From: Charina bottae
Taxonomy: Eukaryota > Chordata > Lepidosauria > Squamata > Charinaidae
Direction of reading: 5' to 3'
Assembly: GCA_023362775.1 (NCBI GenBank)
Contig: JALMGJ010000014.1
Span: 4,365,501 to 4,429,500 of the forward strand
DNA length: 64,000 nt
Shown piece by piece: positions 21,356-34,050 of this stretch. Every line of letters starts with the position of its first letter. Position 1 is the first letter of the stretch. A program made the translations under genes and the position numbers. The notes beneath the pieces were generated by a model. It did no database searches, was not told the DNA's origin, and saw only the letters and a list, made by a program, of their open reading frames with translations.

Positions 21356-22640
21356 TGGTTTTTTAAATAGTAAATTTTATTAGGTTTCAAGAGAAGAATA
21401 AAAACTACAACCCCCCCCCCCCAAAAAAAAAAACTACAAAGAAAGAAAGAAAAAACTAAAAAAGAGCGGAAACAAAAGAGAATTTTTTTTCAAATTTACA
21501 GAGAGATGTGGCTTCCGACTTTTAACAGCAAGGATATACAAAAATTTCCATAATTTTTCAATTTATTCCCCGCCCATCTCCCTTGCAAGGGACTCTCTAA
21601 TCAATCTCTTACTCTATATTAAACCAAAACACATTATTTCTATAAGTCATTCCACTTTAACACATAATAAAAATCACTAAGTACAGTTACTCCTCCCCCT
21701 TATATTAAAATAAAGAAAAAAAAGTTCATATAAACCTCCTAAACATCTTTCTCCTATCCAAAAGATAAAACATATTTAATTATTCCCTTCCTACCACTAT
21801 TCTATACATTTCTGTCTACTATAATAAGAATCAAATTAAAAAGCACATAAGTTTTCTGCTAATATACTTAATAGTACAATTTTAATAATCCCAATCTTAA
21901 TAAACCCAAAAAACCAAAGCCAATTCAAAACAGTAAATCCAAATATTTAAAGGCAAATAGCATCAATCAGATCCTTAAAGCAAACCAGATGAACATTCTT
22001 CAACCCTTATCCCACTTCAAAATAAACCAGAGCAGTTACAGTACATATCCCCACAATGTGCACAGAGCTTTCCTCTTGAAAGCATCAAACAGCCCAACTG
22101 CCCCCCTCAAAGATTCCATGTTCTTTTCATGGCATTCCACCGGGAGATCAATTTTACTTGCAGATCACTCTCTCCCTTAGATTTATCCAACTCCATTATC
22201 CAATCTTCATCTAGCATCTCGATAAAAATCCCACTCAGTCTTAAAAAAAACCTTTCTATTGCTCTTAAATTCCTCAATTTCATCCACCACATCCCCACCC
22301 CGATGGCACATTTTAGATCTCATATTTTCCACAATGTCCTGGATATCTTGCATAAAAGCTTGATAGAAGTCAGAAGAAATCTGTTTAAAATCCTGGTGAA
22401 GGTCAGAAAGAATCTGTTTGAAACCCTCCATGTCTCACGAAGTAGATTAAGGCGCCCCCTAGGAGCTTAACCAGCGAAAGTCGAAGATATGGAAGAGTTC
22501 CGGAGTGTGTTTACATAAAGTGAGAGTGAGATAGCAGGCAGTTCTCAAGGGAAAGTGAGAACAGAAAACTGAAGGTTCAAATCAGCCGATTCAATGTGTA
22601 GGAAAATGCTAATATCTTCGAATTTAATACAAAAATAATA
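21356..22640 (-). mobile_element. L1-like LINE remnant, internally shortened
   Basis: The low-coordinate end resembles the L1 3' end at 34378-34604 (CTTCCGACTTTTA, AATCTCTTAC). A short CR1-like tail (CCCGCCCATCTCCCTTGCAA) is nested at about 21550-21597. The high-coordinate part has a - strand ORF (22431-22207) rich in Asp/Lys/Phe that could be an ORF1-like coiled-coil region. I see no reverse transcriptase between them. Confidence 0.5.
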
Positions 22641-22876
22641 ACAGGAAGACAATTGTTTACTCTCAATCTTTGGAATTTCCTTTGGAAGGAAAACAAAATC
22701 CAAAACTTAAAATAATTTTTTTAAAAAAAGTAATCCCAAAAATAATGTTAAGCACCAAGAGAACTAGCTTCTCCTCACTGTAGAAAGCCTCTCTTGGGGT
22801 ACATATACTTAAAAAAAATACAAACTGGTGATTTAGAAATGGGGTGGCCGGTCCTAGTGTCCCTTTAAGGCTACAG

Positions 22877-23201
22877 TGTGGTGGCTCAGCGGGTAAGACG
22901 CCAGGCTTGTCGATCGGAAGATCGCAAGTTTGGAGGTTCGAATCCCTAGCCCTGCGTGCGGAGTGAGCTCCCGCACTAGCTCCAGCTCTTGCCAACCTAG
23001 CAATTCGAAAGCATGCAAATGCAAGTAGATGAATAGGTACCACTTCGGTTGGTAGGTAGCAGCGTTCCGCGCGTGTCATGCGGCCACATGACCGTGGAAG
23101 CGTCTTTGGACAACGCTGGCTCTTCGGCTAACAAACGGAGATGAGCACCGGCCCCTAGAGTCAGACACGACTGCACAAATGTGCGGGGGGAACCTTTACC
23201 T
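22877..23201 (+). mobile_element. Sauria-type SINE, full length with 13-bp duplication
   Basis: tRNA-like head with box A/B-like sequences (GTGGCTCAGCGGGTAAGACG, GGTTCGAATCCCTAGCC), body, and Bov-B-like tail GAGTCAGACACGACTGC then AACCTTTACC. TTTAAGGCTACAG flanks both ends (22864-22876 and 23202-23214). Confidence 0.95.
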
Positions 23202-23214
23202 TTTAAGGCTACAG

Positions 23215-24300
23215 CATGGCTTGGAAAGTGATGACATCCCCACCTCCCAGCTGCTCTTACCAGTCGAACGTGAAATGCTGTTTGCGATCTTCTGGCTGCA
23301 AGCATTTGTCCGGAGGACAGATGGGATGATTCCAGGTATTCTCCTTGATCCGGAGAACGTTCCTGGGCTTCAGGAAAACCTGCCTGAGCCCAAAAAAATT
23401 ACCGCGTTGTCAGCTCCGCCTGCTGAACCAGCGGGCACAGCCGTTCAGTCCGCCATTCCCACTGGAAGCCCCCAAGTGCTATTAGATGGTTTTGGAGATT
23501 CTCTTGTAGCCTTGAGTGAAATTCCAGTTGGATGCATGATTGTTTTTTCATGCAAGTCACTTCTAGAGACCCTATTTCCTGGGGCTCCAGGGTGATGGAA
23601 AAGGATGCCTTTGAAGATGATGTTTATTCAGGTATAGCCCAAGTTCTCATGGGGGAAAGAAGAAGGAAAGAAAAAAAACTTTTCATTCTCTTGCATTGAA
23701 AAATTGTCTTGGCAGACTTTCCCCAAACACACTTGCACTTCTAGCCTTTTGCACATCCATTTAGGGTGCTAAGTTCAACAAAACAGGTAAAAATAGATCT
23801 CTTTACTATCCATTTTTTGAAAACTAGGTTGAAAAAAATCAATTAACTGTGTCGTTCTAAAAAGACATCTGGCTTAAAATGAAATGTGAACTGAACACAC
23901 ACAAAGATGTCCTGAATTCTCTTCTCTTTTCTTAAATATAAATTAGTGACCTTCTTTTCGAATACTCTGAATTGAAGTCTGTTCTTTTTTCTAAATAAAA
24001 TAGAAAATCATGGGGGTTTTTTTTGTTGATTCCTGATTTAAGCATTATAAATGATGTAATAGGTCATGTACTGTATTTGTTGTTGTAGAAAATTATGAAT
24101 ATTTATGACTCTTTTGACAAAACAGCATGGGTACTTTTCTTTCCGTCTCATGGAAAAAACAGAATTTTGCCTGCAATTACCATTCGTGGAACTGAAAAAT
24201 ACTGGGCAATTTAGCTCATAGGGTGGCACGGCTTACTCATTATTGGACTGTAGCTCATTCATTATTATCATTAATAATAATAGATTAATTATTAATAATA
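23215..24300. other. IGSF9B: Intron 1, no exon seen
   Basis: A + frame is open over 23179-23595 without a recognised domain. The rest is AT-rich, with short (AAT)n at about 24262-24303. Confidence 0.4.
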
Positions 24301-24655
24301 ATAGAGAGCCAGTTTGGTCTAGTGGTTAAGGCAATGGGCTAGAAACCAGGAGTCTGGGAGTTCTAGTCCCGCCTTAGGCATGAAAGCCGGCTGGGTGACC
24401 TTGGGCCAGTCACTCTCTCTCAGCCCTAGGAAGGATCCAATGGCAAACCAGGAGACTGAGAGTTCTAGTCCCACCTCAGGCATGAAAGCTGGCTGGGTGA
24501 CCTTGGGCCAGTCATTCTCTCTCAGCCCAACTCACCTCACAGGGTTGTTGTTGTGGGGAAAAAAGGAGGAGGAAGGAGTATTAGGTATGTTTGCCGCCTT
24601 GAATTATTTATAAAAATAATAAAGGTGGGATAGAAAATAAAATAAATAAAATAAA
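24301..24655 (+). mobile_element. tRNA-derived SINE with internal duplication
   Basis: The head is AGAGCCAGTTTGGTCTAGTG, then GAGTTCTAGTCCCGCC and GGGTGACCTTGGGCCAGTCA. The B-box-to-TTGGGCCAGTCA part occurs twice (about 24345-24425 and 24448-24530). The tail TTGCCGCCTTGAATTATTTA runs into (AAATA)n. Related copies are at 42933 and 45904. Confidence 0.75.
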
Positions 24656-24961
24656 TAAATAAACGTACTTCTGAGTAAATTGGGTTGCAGGTAATAGTTA
24701 TCTGAAAGCCAAGAAGTTGTAATTGTTTACCACCAATCGTGTGGTATACACTATTGTTCAGGAAACAGCTAAAAGACCAAAAAGATAGACTAGTTGTAAA
24801 TCAGTGATTTTATTTCTGCTTCTGTCTCCCTTGAGCATTTTAAACTGTAGTAATTTTTTACAAAATGAATTAATCCGGGAACTCAAAAAGTGAAGAAACA
24901 GGGAAAAAACTTTCCTTAATGAAAACTCCTCCAAGTTTGCATGATCATTGCTTCCAGACAG

Positions 24962-25800
24962 CAAGCATTAATATTTGCTTATTATGTATTTATGAAATGT
25001 ATACCCTGCCTCAATCACTTGGACTCTAGATGGCTTGTCATATACGTATATTATAAAAAACCATAATAATACTACAATACTATAAAATATAAACAATATA
25101 TAAATATAATAAAACTAAGACTTATACTGATGTCCCAGAATCAAACCCAAAAGGCCCTCTGGGAAAAAAAACAGGTCTTACAGCTTTCTGGAAGGCCATA
25201 AGAGTGCACACCTTACTTGTTGTTCCATAGAAGGGGACCCCTACAGGGAATGCTGCCATCAGGTCCCCTCCTGTCACACCCCTCCTGGTTCACCTTGTGG
25301 TAGGTGAAGACCCTGAGAAGGTGTTCTCTGTCTGTCCTGGTCAGGTGGGCAGATTTTTTCAGGGAAAGGTGGACTACTCGATGTCCAGTCCCTGAGCCTT
25401 TAAGGGCTCCAAGAAGATCCAAGCACCTTGAATTGGACTCAAAACCCCATTGGTAGCCAATGCATCTTGTGCAGCAACAGTGTCCTACGGCAGTATCAAA
25501 ACTGGTAAGCCTGTGGGTTGTTGACTTTTGGACCAGCAGACATCTCTAGACGGCCTTACCTAGAGTGAATTGCAGTAATCTAAACGAGAGATACCAAGGG
25601 CGTGAGTGACTGTCCTTGGTGCACCTGCTGCAGGTTAGGCTGCAACTGGTGCAGCACCTGAAGCTGAGCAAAAGCCCTCTTAGCCATGGTCTCTGAATTG
25701 TAGAAAGAGATTCCAAGTTAACATGCTTTTCAATCTGTTTGGTCAACATAAGCAACAGCAAGTTAGTAGGCAATATAAAAGCTGGTGCTAGTAGCCTGAT
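24962..25800 (-). mobile_element. CR1/L2-group LINE remnant, 3' part of ORF2 and 3' UTR
   Basis: On the - strand, bases 25606-25564 translate to HALGISRLDYCNSL, the C-terminal motif RLDYCN of CR1/L2 reverse transcriptases. The 3' UTR continues to about 24962 through a segment with TGCCTCAATCACTTGGACTC. Many stops; a dead element. Confidence 0.6.
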
Positions 25801-26060
25801 GCCTCCTGAGAAGCTGTCCAGGGCATGATGACCTCCTCCTCCTCCTCCCTCTATAACTCAAACATCTGCTTAATTGCTGCCAAAGCAATTACTTGTATGG
25901 CCTGTATTTTGCACCAGGGAGTATTTCCTGAAGGGGGGCTGTGGGGAAGAGGAGAGGAAGGAAAGGCAGCATTTCTCCACTTCGAGATGGATGTGACCTG
26001 CATGTGCCAGCTCTCCAATTCGTGGTTGTGTTTCCACCGATGAATTTGCAGGATCTAAAC

Positions 26061-26178
26061 CAATGTTTCTCAACCTTGGCAACTTTAAGATGTGTGGACT
26101 TCAACTCCCAGAATTCCCCAGCCAGCCATGGGAGTTGAAGTCCACACATCTTAAAGTTGCCAAGGTTGAGAAACACTG
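26061..26178. mobile_element. Non-autonomous hAT-type element, family A
   Basis: Palindrome from CAATGTTTCTCAACC to GGTTGAGAAACACTG, with a perfect 8-bp duplication ATCTAAAC at 26053-26060 and 26179-26186. The duplication is the reverse complement of the one at 11394. Confidence 0.9.
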
Positions 26179-26186
26179 ATCTAAAC

Positions 26187-27541
26187 AGATGGTGGAGAGG
26201 GACAGCCCATTTTCACCCCTTCTCTCTTTTAAGCCATTAGGTGACTGGCATGCAAATCAAGTTGGGGTGGGAAAGACAGGAGGGAAAGAAAGAGAAGGTG
26301 ATTTTGCCTTCTTGCAGAGGGAAGCTGGGAGCTGAGGAGGGAGGAGAAAGGGTTGGCCTTGAATTGCGTTTCAGTAGTTTGGATCCCCTTGGATGCAATC
26401 TGCTCAGCGCTCACACACACATGCACATTGGTTCTTGACACTGTTGGAAGAAATACTCCATTGAAGTCAAGCTGCTTGAGTTGAGGTTTTAAGGGGCTGC
26501 TTGTAATCCTGAGCTTTTCTCAAGACTGCTACCCAAATGATCACTTTCAATGTGATGGGAGGGGGTGTGATTATATTAAAGGTACCCAATTAATTCAATG
26601 GCATTCCAATTAAGTTTAGCCTTCCGTGCAGAAGGAACCACACAGAGTCTATCTTGCACCTTCCTTCCTCAGGGAGGGGGGTTTGCAGTGTGCCATTCCA
26701 ATGCCAGGTGTATCTCTGTGTCCTGGACTTACCATGCAAGATGAAACTTGGGTCTATCTTGTTATCTCAATCGCTCCCGCTTGGTTGAAACGGATCTCTT
26801 TATAATTGGATTGCCAGATCTGTCACAGCCAGGGCCTGTCCTAGTTCTGCAAGTTTCTGGAGCTCAAATGAGTGGGCCCCGGGCCCTCTCTTGGTGACCA
26901 TGGGTACAGTGGGCATTTTGTTACTAAGAATTAGCACTGGACTTGGGCTTGCTTGAAGCCATGCCATCTGCCCCAGAAACTTGCTAATTCTGTAACACCA
27001 GCTGTGACCGTTTGGCATTTGAAGGATGCTTTCATGTTCATTGTCATACATCTTCCAAATCTTGTCCCTCTGGTTAAAAATAGCATCGGCTCCTGAACAA
27101 GTTAAGCCCATTGCTTCATTTATTCTCTCCTTGTTCCTTCCTTTTAATGAAATCCTGAGTAGCTAATGCTCATTTCAGCTTGGGCTGAAATGACTGCCTC
27201 ACATTGCAGATGGATTTCTAGGGGAAACATCTTTGGCGTCAATCAGGAAGATTATAATTTGCAGTTAGGAGAGTGATGTCATGCCTGTGGTGACAGACAC
27301 AGCTTTCTAGTTTTAGAGGAAAATCTATGGAAAGCTGATAGTGGTGCATGACAGAGGTTATAAAACAGTACTTGGCATGGAGAAAGAGAATAAGTTCCTT
27401 GACGCTTTCCTTCTCCAAAATACAAGGATGTAGGACTAGCTGGTGAAATTCTTAAGCAACAATTTCAGATAGACAAGAAGAAAGAGTTTCTATAATGGGC
27501 ACTGTATTTCTAGAGGATTATAGATGTGCTGAAGGCTGTTG
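26187..27541. other. IGSF9B: Intron 1, no exon seen
   Basis: No recognised mobile element and no supported ORF; looks unique. Confidence 0.4.
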
Positions 27542-27549
27542 GTTTAGAG

Positions 27550-27663
27550 CAGTGTCTCTCAAACTTGGAAATTTTAAGGTGTGATGACTTCAACTCCCAT
27601 GGCTGGGGAATTCTGGGAGCTGAAGCCCACACATCTTATAGTTGCCAAGTTTGAGAAACACTG
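27550..27663. mobile_element. Non-autonomous hAT-type element, family A
   Basis: Starts CAGTGTCTCTCAAAC and ends GTTTGAGAAACACTG, with a perfect 8-bp duplication GTTTAGAG at 27542-27549 and 27664-27671. Confidence 0.9.
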
Positions 27664-27671
27664 GTTTAGAG

Positions 27672-29195
27672 AGTTTTTTTGGGAAGGAGAACTTATCAAA
27701 GACTTGGAAATGAAGAACGGGTAAAAAGGTTGGAGGTCCACAGTTTGAACAAAACTAAAGTGTTCTGCATTTCCAGAAATACATGTGGCTTGGAAGGCAT
27801 TAACTCTTTGGATTTTGGATTTTGCTGAATTCCATGCAGCTTTCAGCTCCCCAGATGTAGGCAAGAATGCATGTTTGTCATGTTATGACAAAATGCAATA
27901 AAAAAGTCTCTTGAGAGGTACTCTGCTTGTAAGTATGTGAGGGGAAAAAATGCATATTTAAATTAATTTGTAGATTAGGGCAGAAATGGGAGGCTGTAGA
28001 TCTGAAACTAGAAACAGTCTTTGGATGAAGGAGATGTCAGAAGAAAATAAAGTAGCTGGCAATAAGTTGCAGTGTGTATGTTTTTGACTGCATTTGAGTC
28101 AAGGAAGGTTGTTTTGGTGTTGAAGGATGCAGACATGCCTGTCCTCTTTGGTGACCAGAACTTCGAGGGATGAAAAATCACATAAGTGACAGTTTTACTG
28201 GAGCCTCCAGGTTCAGAAGTAGGAGAAGACCACTGATGGCACTGCAGAGAAGCTCAGGAAAGCTTTCTCCCATATACTGGTCTTCTCATGTAGGCTTTCT
28301 TAATCAATCAAAGGATGATGACGACTCTGGAAAGGGAAAATATGTACCAGTGTTGTACTGTGGGTGTAATGCAGTATTATGTATTATGATTTCTTTAAAT
28401 TTATTTTCTGCCTAAGTAAGTTCACTCCATAGCTTGGGATGGATCCAGAAGGTCCCTTTCTGTATACCAGGTAGATGGTTCGCTTTCCATTAAAGCATCT
28501 TCAGATGGGCCTTTCCTGCAGAACCTAATGGCCAGGCAAGTTCCTGAATTCAGAGGATCAAGCCCTAAAGCCATTTCAGGCTGTAAAGCTTCACACCAGC
28601 ACTTTACATTGGGTATGGAAAGCCACTGGAAGCCAGTGTAGATCTTTTGATATATCTTATTTTCCTCTGAGCAGTTCAGAGTGGTGCATGTGGTCACTTG
28701 CCATTATGTTGTCCTGAGAACTATCCTATGAGGAGGTTAGGGAGGGAGGGGAGTGAAAGACACTGCTCTACAGTCCCCAGGAAGCTTCATTAGTGAGTAG
28801 GGATTTGAATGTTGAGTCTCTCTACAGTAGTCCTAAACAGGCCTTTTAACCATTATTCTATACTGGTTCTTGACTGAGTGGTTTCTTCTCCACAGGATGC
28901 ACAGTACAAGTGACCCATGCAGTGGTCAAGAAACTCTTCTGCAGGTGATCCTGCATCAGAAGCTACCATGCCAACCCTCTTCAGGAGTGCCCTCTGGACT
29001 ATCCTGGGGCTGAGAGTTCCCAGTTTTAAGCTTGTCCATATTCCTCCTTTCCGGTACCACTTAGTTTTTGCAGTAATTCCTGGAAACAAATTGCTCCACT
29101 TCTTGTCAAACAATTGCAGACATCCACATCTACTCCAGCAAGAAATGGAATAAAGAGCACTTAAGGTCACTCCAAGGCTAGAATGGATTTTTACC
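27672..29195. other. IGSF9B: Intron 1, no exon seen
   Basis: A LINE-like 3' UTR fragment probably covers about 28550-28700 (AAAGCCACTGGAAGCCAGTG then AGATCTTTTGATA). The remainder is not recognised. Confidence 0.4.
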
Positions 29196-29246
29196 TGAGA
29201 CTTGACACGACTGCACAAATGTGCGGGGGGAACCTTTACCTTTTAC
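29196..29246 (+). mobile_element. Sauria-type SINE, 3' tail only
   Basis: Carries only the tail CTTGACACGACTGCACAAAT followed by GTGCGGGGGGAACC and TTTACC. It is 5'-truncated, as expected when LINE-driven reverse transcription stops early. Confidence 0.8.
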
Positions 29247-30056
29247 AAGATTTCCAGGCATATTCCCACGCGACCAAGCTAGTCTAGTTGTCCACTGTGT
29301 TGTCGATTTCAGGCAGACAAGGATCTCATGTGGTTAGGCACTTGTGTGTGTGTGCTGAGAAATCATTAAACGATGCACCGAGACTGAATTACTGGCATGC
29401 CTCCTGTCAGCAGAGCCCACAAGGAAAGGTCTCGAAATACAATCTAGTTGAGAGCAACTTTTACACTTGCTAGTTGCTTAGGGAGATGGGGTTTCTGGTG
29501 AAAGGTTGGCTGTGATCAATGAGGCGTCTAGATGGATGGCCTGCCGAGAAATGCGATTTCCAGTTTAACCTTCAGGGCACTTCCTCTGTTCAGCTGAAAT
29601 TGGGGAAGGGGTGTACAACTTTGCATTAATGGACATCCAGCCACTGGAGCCAGCCGGGATAAAGGGCAGGCAGAAGTGGCCATTTGCAAAGGTTGTAGGC
29701 TAACACGACGACAAATATGACCCATGTGATAAATCTGGGGAGAGACAGATTGGTGCATAAAGCACCAATGCTGGCTAGAGAAGCTCTGAATATTCCCCCC
29801 CCCCAGTTACCTTTCAGTTTAACACAAAGAGAACTTGCTATTGATATATTGCAACCCATGGGTGGAATGGGACATGCTTGGAGAGATTTAACAATGAAGT
29901 GAATGAAGGGTGGGTGTGAATGTCCTGTCTTTCATTATCCAGTCCCCTTTCTAGAGATCTGCAGCCTTTCCACATTTCCATTCAGTCCCGAGGGAAGACA
30001 TCTGGAGGGGCATTTTCATTGCTGATGGCTTAGGGTAGATGGGTGAGATCGCAGAC

Positions 30057-30175
30057 TTGGTGCTCTCTGAGCTTGGTTGTTTGCTTGCAGACATTTCATT
30101 ACCCGACTAGGTAACATCATCAGTGCAATGGAGCTCAGAGAGCACCAAGGACTCCAGAGTTCAACCCTGAGCTGC
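30057..30175. mobile_element. Penelope-like element fragment with short inverted ends
   Basis: TTGGTGCTCTCTGAGC faces GCTCAGAGAGCACCAA across about 50 bases that include GCAGACATTTCATTACCCG. It is followed by GAGTTCAACCCTGAGC, the same tail as in the element at 59625. The similarity to Penelope-like ends is a judgement by eye. Confidence 0.55.
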
Positions 30176-30969
30176 ATATATTCTCTTCTATTGATCCCAG
30201 ACTTTACAACCTCAAGTAGAACTCCAGAGCTGGCCAGACATCCTTCATGTGACTTCTTCATTATCTGTTGCCTTCTCTTTGCTGTCTGCTGTGCCCGTCT
30301 GTCTGTCTGTCTTGCAACTAGAAAGCCTTCAAGGAGAACGGGTGGTCTTGGGGCCCATCAGGAGATAAGAGAACTGGAGATTTTGCCAAAGTGCATCAAG
30401 TCTTTGCTTGCTGGCAGGCCTCCAGTTTCATCTTGGGGAGATGCTGCAAGGACTTGATAGTGGAGATGGCTTGGACCAGCACCAGTCTTCCATGCTGCAG
30501 GACACTGCTAGCCAGGGAACATGAAACTAGCTAACACGTGTGGGCAATTTGCTTTGTGTGGTGCCAAAAACACACCCTGGGCTATTGCCATTCTTCCCAA
30601 CATTGACCCAACAGCTCATCGGTTTCTACAAGTTAATCAGCAGACCCTCCATAAAGATTACCTGAGGTTCCCCTTCTGGGAGGTTTGACTGGCCACAGCT
30701 CAGGTCAGAGTTAGGAGGATGGAATCGTTTAAGTCAGCATCGGGAAATGCCACGGAGATTGCTTCAAAGTGAAGCTTTGATTCTTGGATTTCTGAGATTG
30801 ACTGGCGGGACGGTCCGAATGTTATTTTTGAGTTGTGGGAGGATTGTGGCCATTCTGAGATGGATTTACCTTGGGTTGGAAGTTGGCTGGAAGGGGGAGC
30901 AGTTGGGCTGCCTTATGGAAAAGAGGGAGTCTTCGTTTTTCTCTTCCCCTGACCTCCATCAGGGGTGGG
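30176..30969. other. IGSF9B: Intron 1, no exon seen
   Basis: No recognised element apart from a short (CTGT)n at about 30297-30312. Confidence 0.4.
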
Positions 30970-31660
30970 GCGATCTCCGGGACTTGCGTCCTTCTGTGGT
31001 TGGCCAGGAGAAGAGAAGGGGAGGAGGGAGCCAGCAACTCAAAGCCACTTCCTCCGCTGAGGGCCGGTGGGAAGCTGTCAGCCACATTGCAAATGCAGTG
31101 ATAATGAGGGTAGGCAAAAAAGGGCGCAGTGGCACAGGCTGGAGGGTTCGGTTGAGGTGGGGTGCTGAGAGGTTGCCCCCCCCCTGAACTGGCACATGCC
31201 CGTGCGTGCCCCTCTCTCTGGGTCTTTCCTTTGGGCGCGTTCTCCAACAGTCCCGGCAGGGCCGTTGGCATTTCAATTCCCTCCCTGCTTTCCTCCCCGG
31301 CTTTTCCTCCCCGCTGGCAGCCTCTTTCTCAGCATAGCTTCACCATCTTTCCCAAGCGGCAGGGAGAGAAAGCAGCATCTGCGTGTGCTGCGTATGGGGC
31401 GGAGCGGGGAGATGCAAGCGGGAATACGGTTTCTCGGGGCATTCCCACCTGTCCTTTCTCCGTCCCATCCCGGAGGGATTTCGATCGTCGTAAGCTTGCG
31501 TGGCCCCATCGGAGCCAGTTGCTGGTTAATGCCTGTCTCGTGGGTGCCAAAAATAGACCTGCTGGCAGACTAGACTCCTGTTGTGGAAAAAACGGTGATG
31601 TCATCCTGAGCCAATCAGCAACAGCCCAGCGGGGAGGATGCGGGTGGGTGGGTGGGGGGG
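30970..31660 (+). promoter_or_regulatory. IGSF9B: GC-rich promoter-like patch within intron 1
   Basis: A local rise in G+C and CpG lies about 2.4-3.1 kb before exon 2. It includes GCGGGAATACGG, CCAAAAATAG (CArG/MEF2-like), GTGATGTCATCC (CRE/AP-1-like) and GAGCCAATCAGC (CCAAT box). It could be an alternative promoter or an enhancer. Overlapping ORFs on both strands have no recognised domain. Confidence 0.35.
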
Positions 31661-34050
31661 AGAAGATCACTTCTTTATCTTTTTGAAGATACTTTATTGC
31701 TGGTCTGGAGAAGTCAGGAGCAAACCTTGCTGCAGATTGCAGTCAGAAATGGGAGAAGCTAATTGCTGATTGGGAAAGGGTCATTAGAAGTCCAGCTCCA
31801 GGACCCTGAAATCTGTTGAGATAAATGCTAGTGCTTTGCATCCATCCATCATGTACATGGTGGTCACTAGTTTGGGGAACTGGCTGTCATTCATTTATGG
31901 GGGGGGGGAATTGTTGTCAAGAGAGCAAACATCTGTACCTCCCCCCCAGATGTTTGATGGTTCTGATGGACGCCAAATCAGTGGCTGTGTTCCCAAGACA
32001 CATTTACCCATGCTTTACTCAGTTTAGGGTTTACCTAACATGCTAGCTAAAATGTCACTGGCCAGTTTGTCAGCAGGTTCCTGCAGCACGCTAAGCCCTG
32101 TTTCTGGGTTAGCAGAACACTGTGACAGTGTTGACATAACTCACAGTGTGCAGACAAAGAAACCAGGTTGTGTCTTTGTGTCATGACCTGATTTGCATAA
32201 TGGGCCATGGTAATGTCTGAGTTTCTGCAGCCGAGCCATGAACGAGCATCCCATTTTAACCTCACCTAGCACAGCAAACCCAGCTAGTGCGTAGTTCTTC
32301 AACGGTTAGGTGGCTCAGCTTCTCCCAATAAACCAATAAACCATAAATAATAATAATGAACAATAAACCAGCAAGATCACATCTGGTTTGCTTCCCTGCA
32401 AAAGAATCTCTGGACTCTATATTTTAACGAACGGGTTTACCATTCTGTGGGTCTGATCCTTGACACTGGATTGGCTGGGTGACCTTTGGTCCTCAGATGT
32501 TGTTGACCTGCAACTTCTGGAGTCTCTTACCGGTGGGCATACTGTCCGGGGCTGTTTAGAGTTGAGATTCAACAGCTTGTGGAAGGCTAGAGCACTGGAC
32601 GATTTGGGAGCCTCTGTGCCTTCACGCTCTGGAAACACGAATGGAGATCTGATTACAGCATCGCAATGAAGGGAGATACTGTAGATCCAGTTGCAGATTT
32701 TGCTTCAGGTGTACAGAGGTAGGATTCCAGGCTCTGGAGGGAATCCTGGGAGGGAGAGGCTGAAATGGACCATTTGGCTATTTGATCAGTGCTGTCAGTG
32801 CTTTCCCTGGTGGTGTCCGCGATTTCCCCATCAAAGGCCCATCCCAGGAATTTTTTGGCACGCATTGTCAGAGGTTGGCTCAGAAGGCAAATCCGTTCAT
32901 GAATGGATGCCTTCATGAGGAAAGCCACTCCCTGTAGGTATTATTAGGCGAGGCAAAGCGTTTGGGGGGGGGGGGAAGAATAAGAAAGGAGAAGCCACAC
33001 AGCTGTTGCTGGTTCCCTCCTTCCCCTTTTCTTTTCTCCAGAATGAGAAGGGGAGAGAGGAGGGGGTGGAGGTGGGGAAGACCTGAAAGAAAGTCACCTT
33101 GGAGCTATGCTGTGTGCAAATGCCTGAATCTGCCTTCATAAGCTTAGGCGGAGACAAATCTCCCCCCCCGCCCCAGGGTGGGGGGCTTCAGAGATGTCTA
33201 CTCCAAGCCTGGAATAGAATCCCACATCTTGCCTTCCTTATAAATCTCTGTTTTCTACACTAACAAGTGCGTTTTCCTACAAATGCAGGGGCATTTCTCC
33301 TTTCTCACTCGGCATTCTCTTTCTTCCGGCTTCTGTTCCTGAACCGCCAGAGTCACCTTGAAGCCTAACCTGCTGTTTGTAGGGGAGTAAACGGACTCTT
33401 TGGGGGAGAATAATGAAAGGGCTCCACCAAAGCATCCGTGACAGCTCCCAGTTAGGAAAAGGACATGCAAGAGCTTTCTGAACATGACCTTGATAGAATG
33501 GACATGAGATGTTAATCAGAGACAATGTGGCTTGTTGTTAGCCCTTAAGCAAAATGAAGATACTGAAAAAAAAAGGAATGACCAACCCAAGTTTCCTGCC
33601 AGGTTTAGCTAAGGGTGCTTTTTTTTTTTTTTTTGCTTCCTTGACTGGCCAATTCTTTCCCCAAATCTCCAGCTATGATCAGTTTGGCAATTTGAAAAAT
33701 TCTTCACTCCTAGGTAAGTTGGGCCAACTGCGGTCACTATCTCAGTGACTGGGGTTCCAGATTAACCTGGTTACTGGCCTAATCCATCTTCCAGGATTGC
33801 ACATTAAGCCATAAACTAACCAAATAGACTGAGTTGGTGCATTTGAAGCCACCCAAAATCTAAACAAGGTTAACATTAACCATGCAGAGCAGGTTTTACC
33901 ACTGTAACTGCTAAGTTTGTAACTGATGTATATGCATGGTGCAAGCACAACTGTTGGGCATAACTGTCCTAATATAGATTTTCTTCATGGCTTGGGGCAA
34001 AATATCGATTTTTTCCCCCTTTCCCCCTTGGCCCCTTCTTTTTTTTCCAG
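31661..34050. other. IGSF9B: Intron 1, distal part, no exon seen
   Basis: Old dispersed repeat traces at about 31980-32300. Poly-G near 32960 and poly-T at about 33619-33635. The last 50 bases are a pyrimidine-rich acceptor region. Confidence 0.45.

Noticed and set aside
22877..22945. tRNA gene
   Set aside because: The tRNA-like sequence is the head of a SINE with flanking target duplications; the same holds for 13328, 37270 and 38066.
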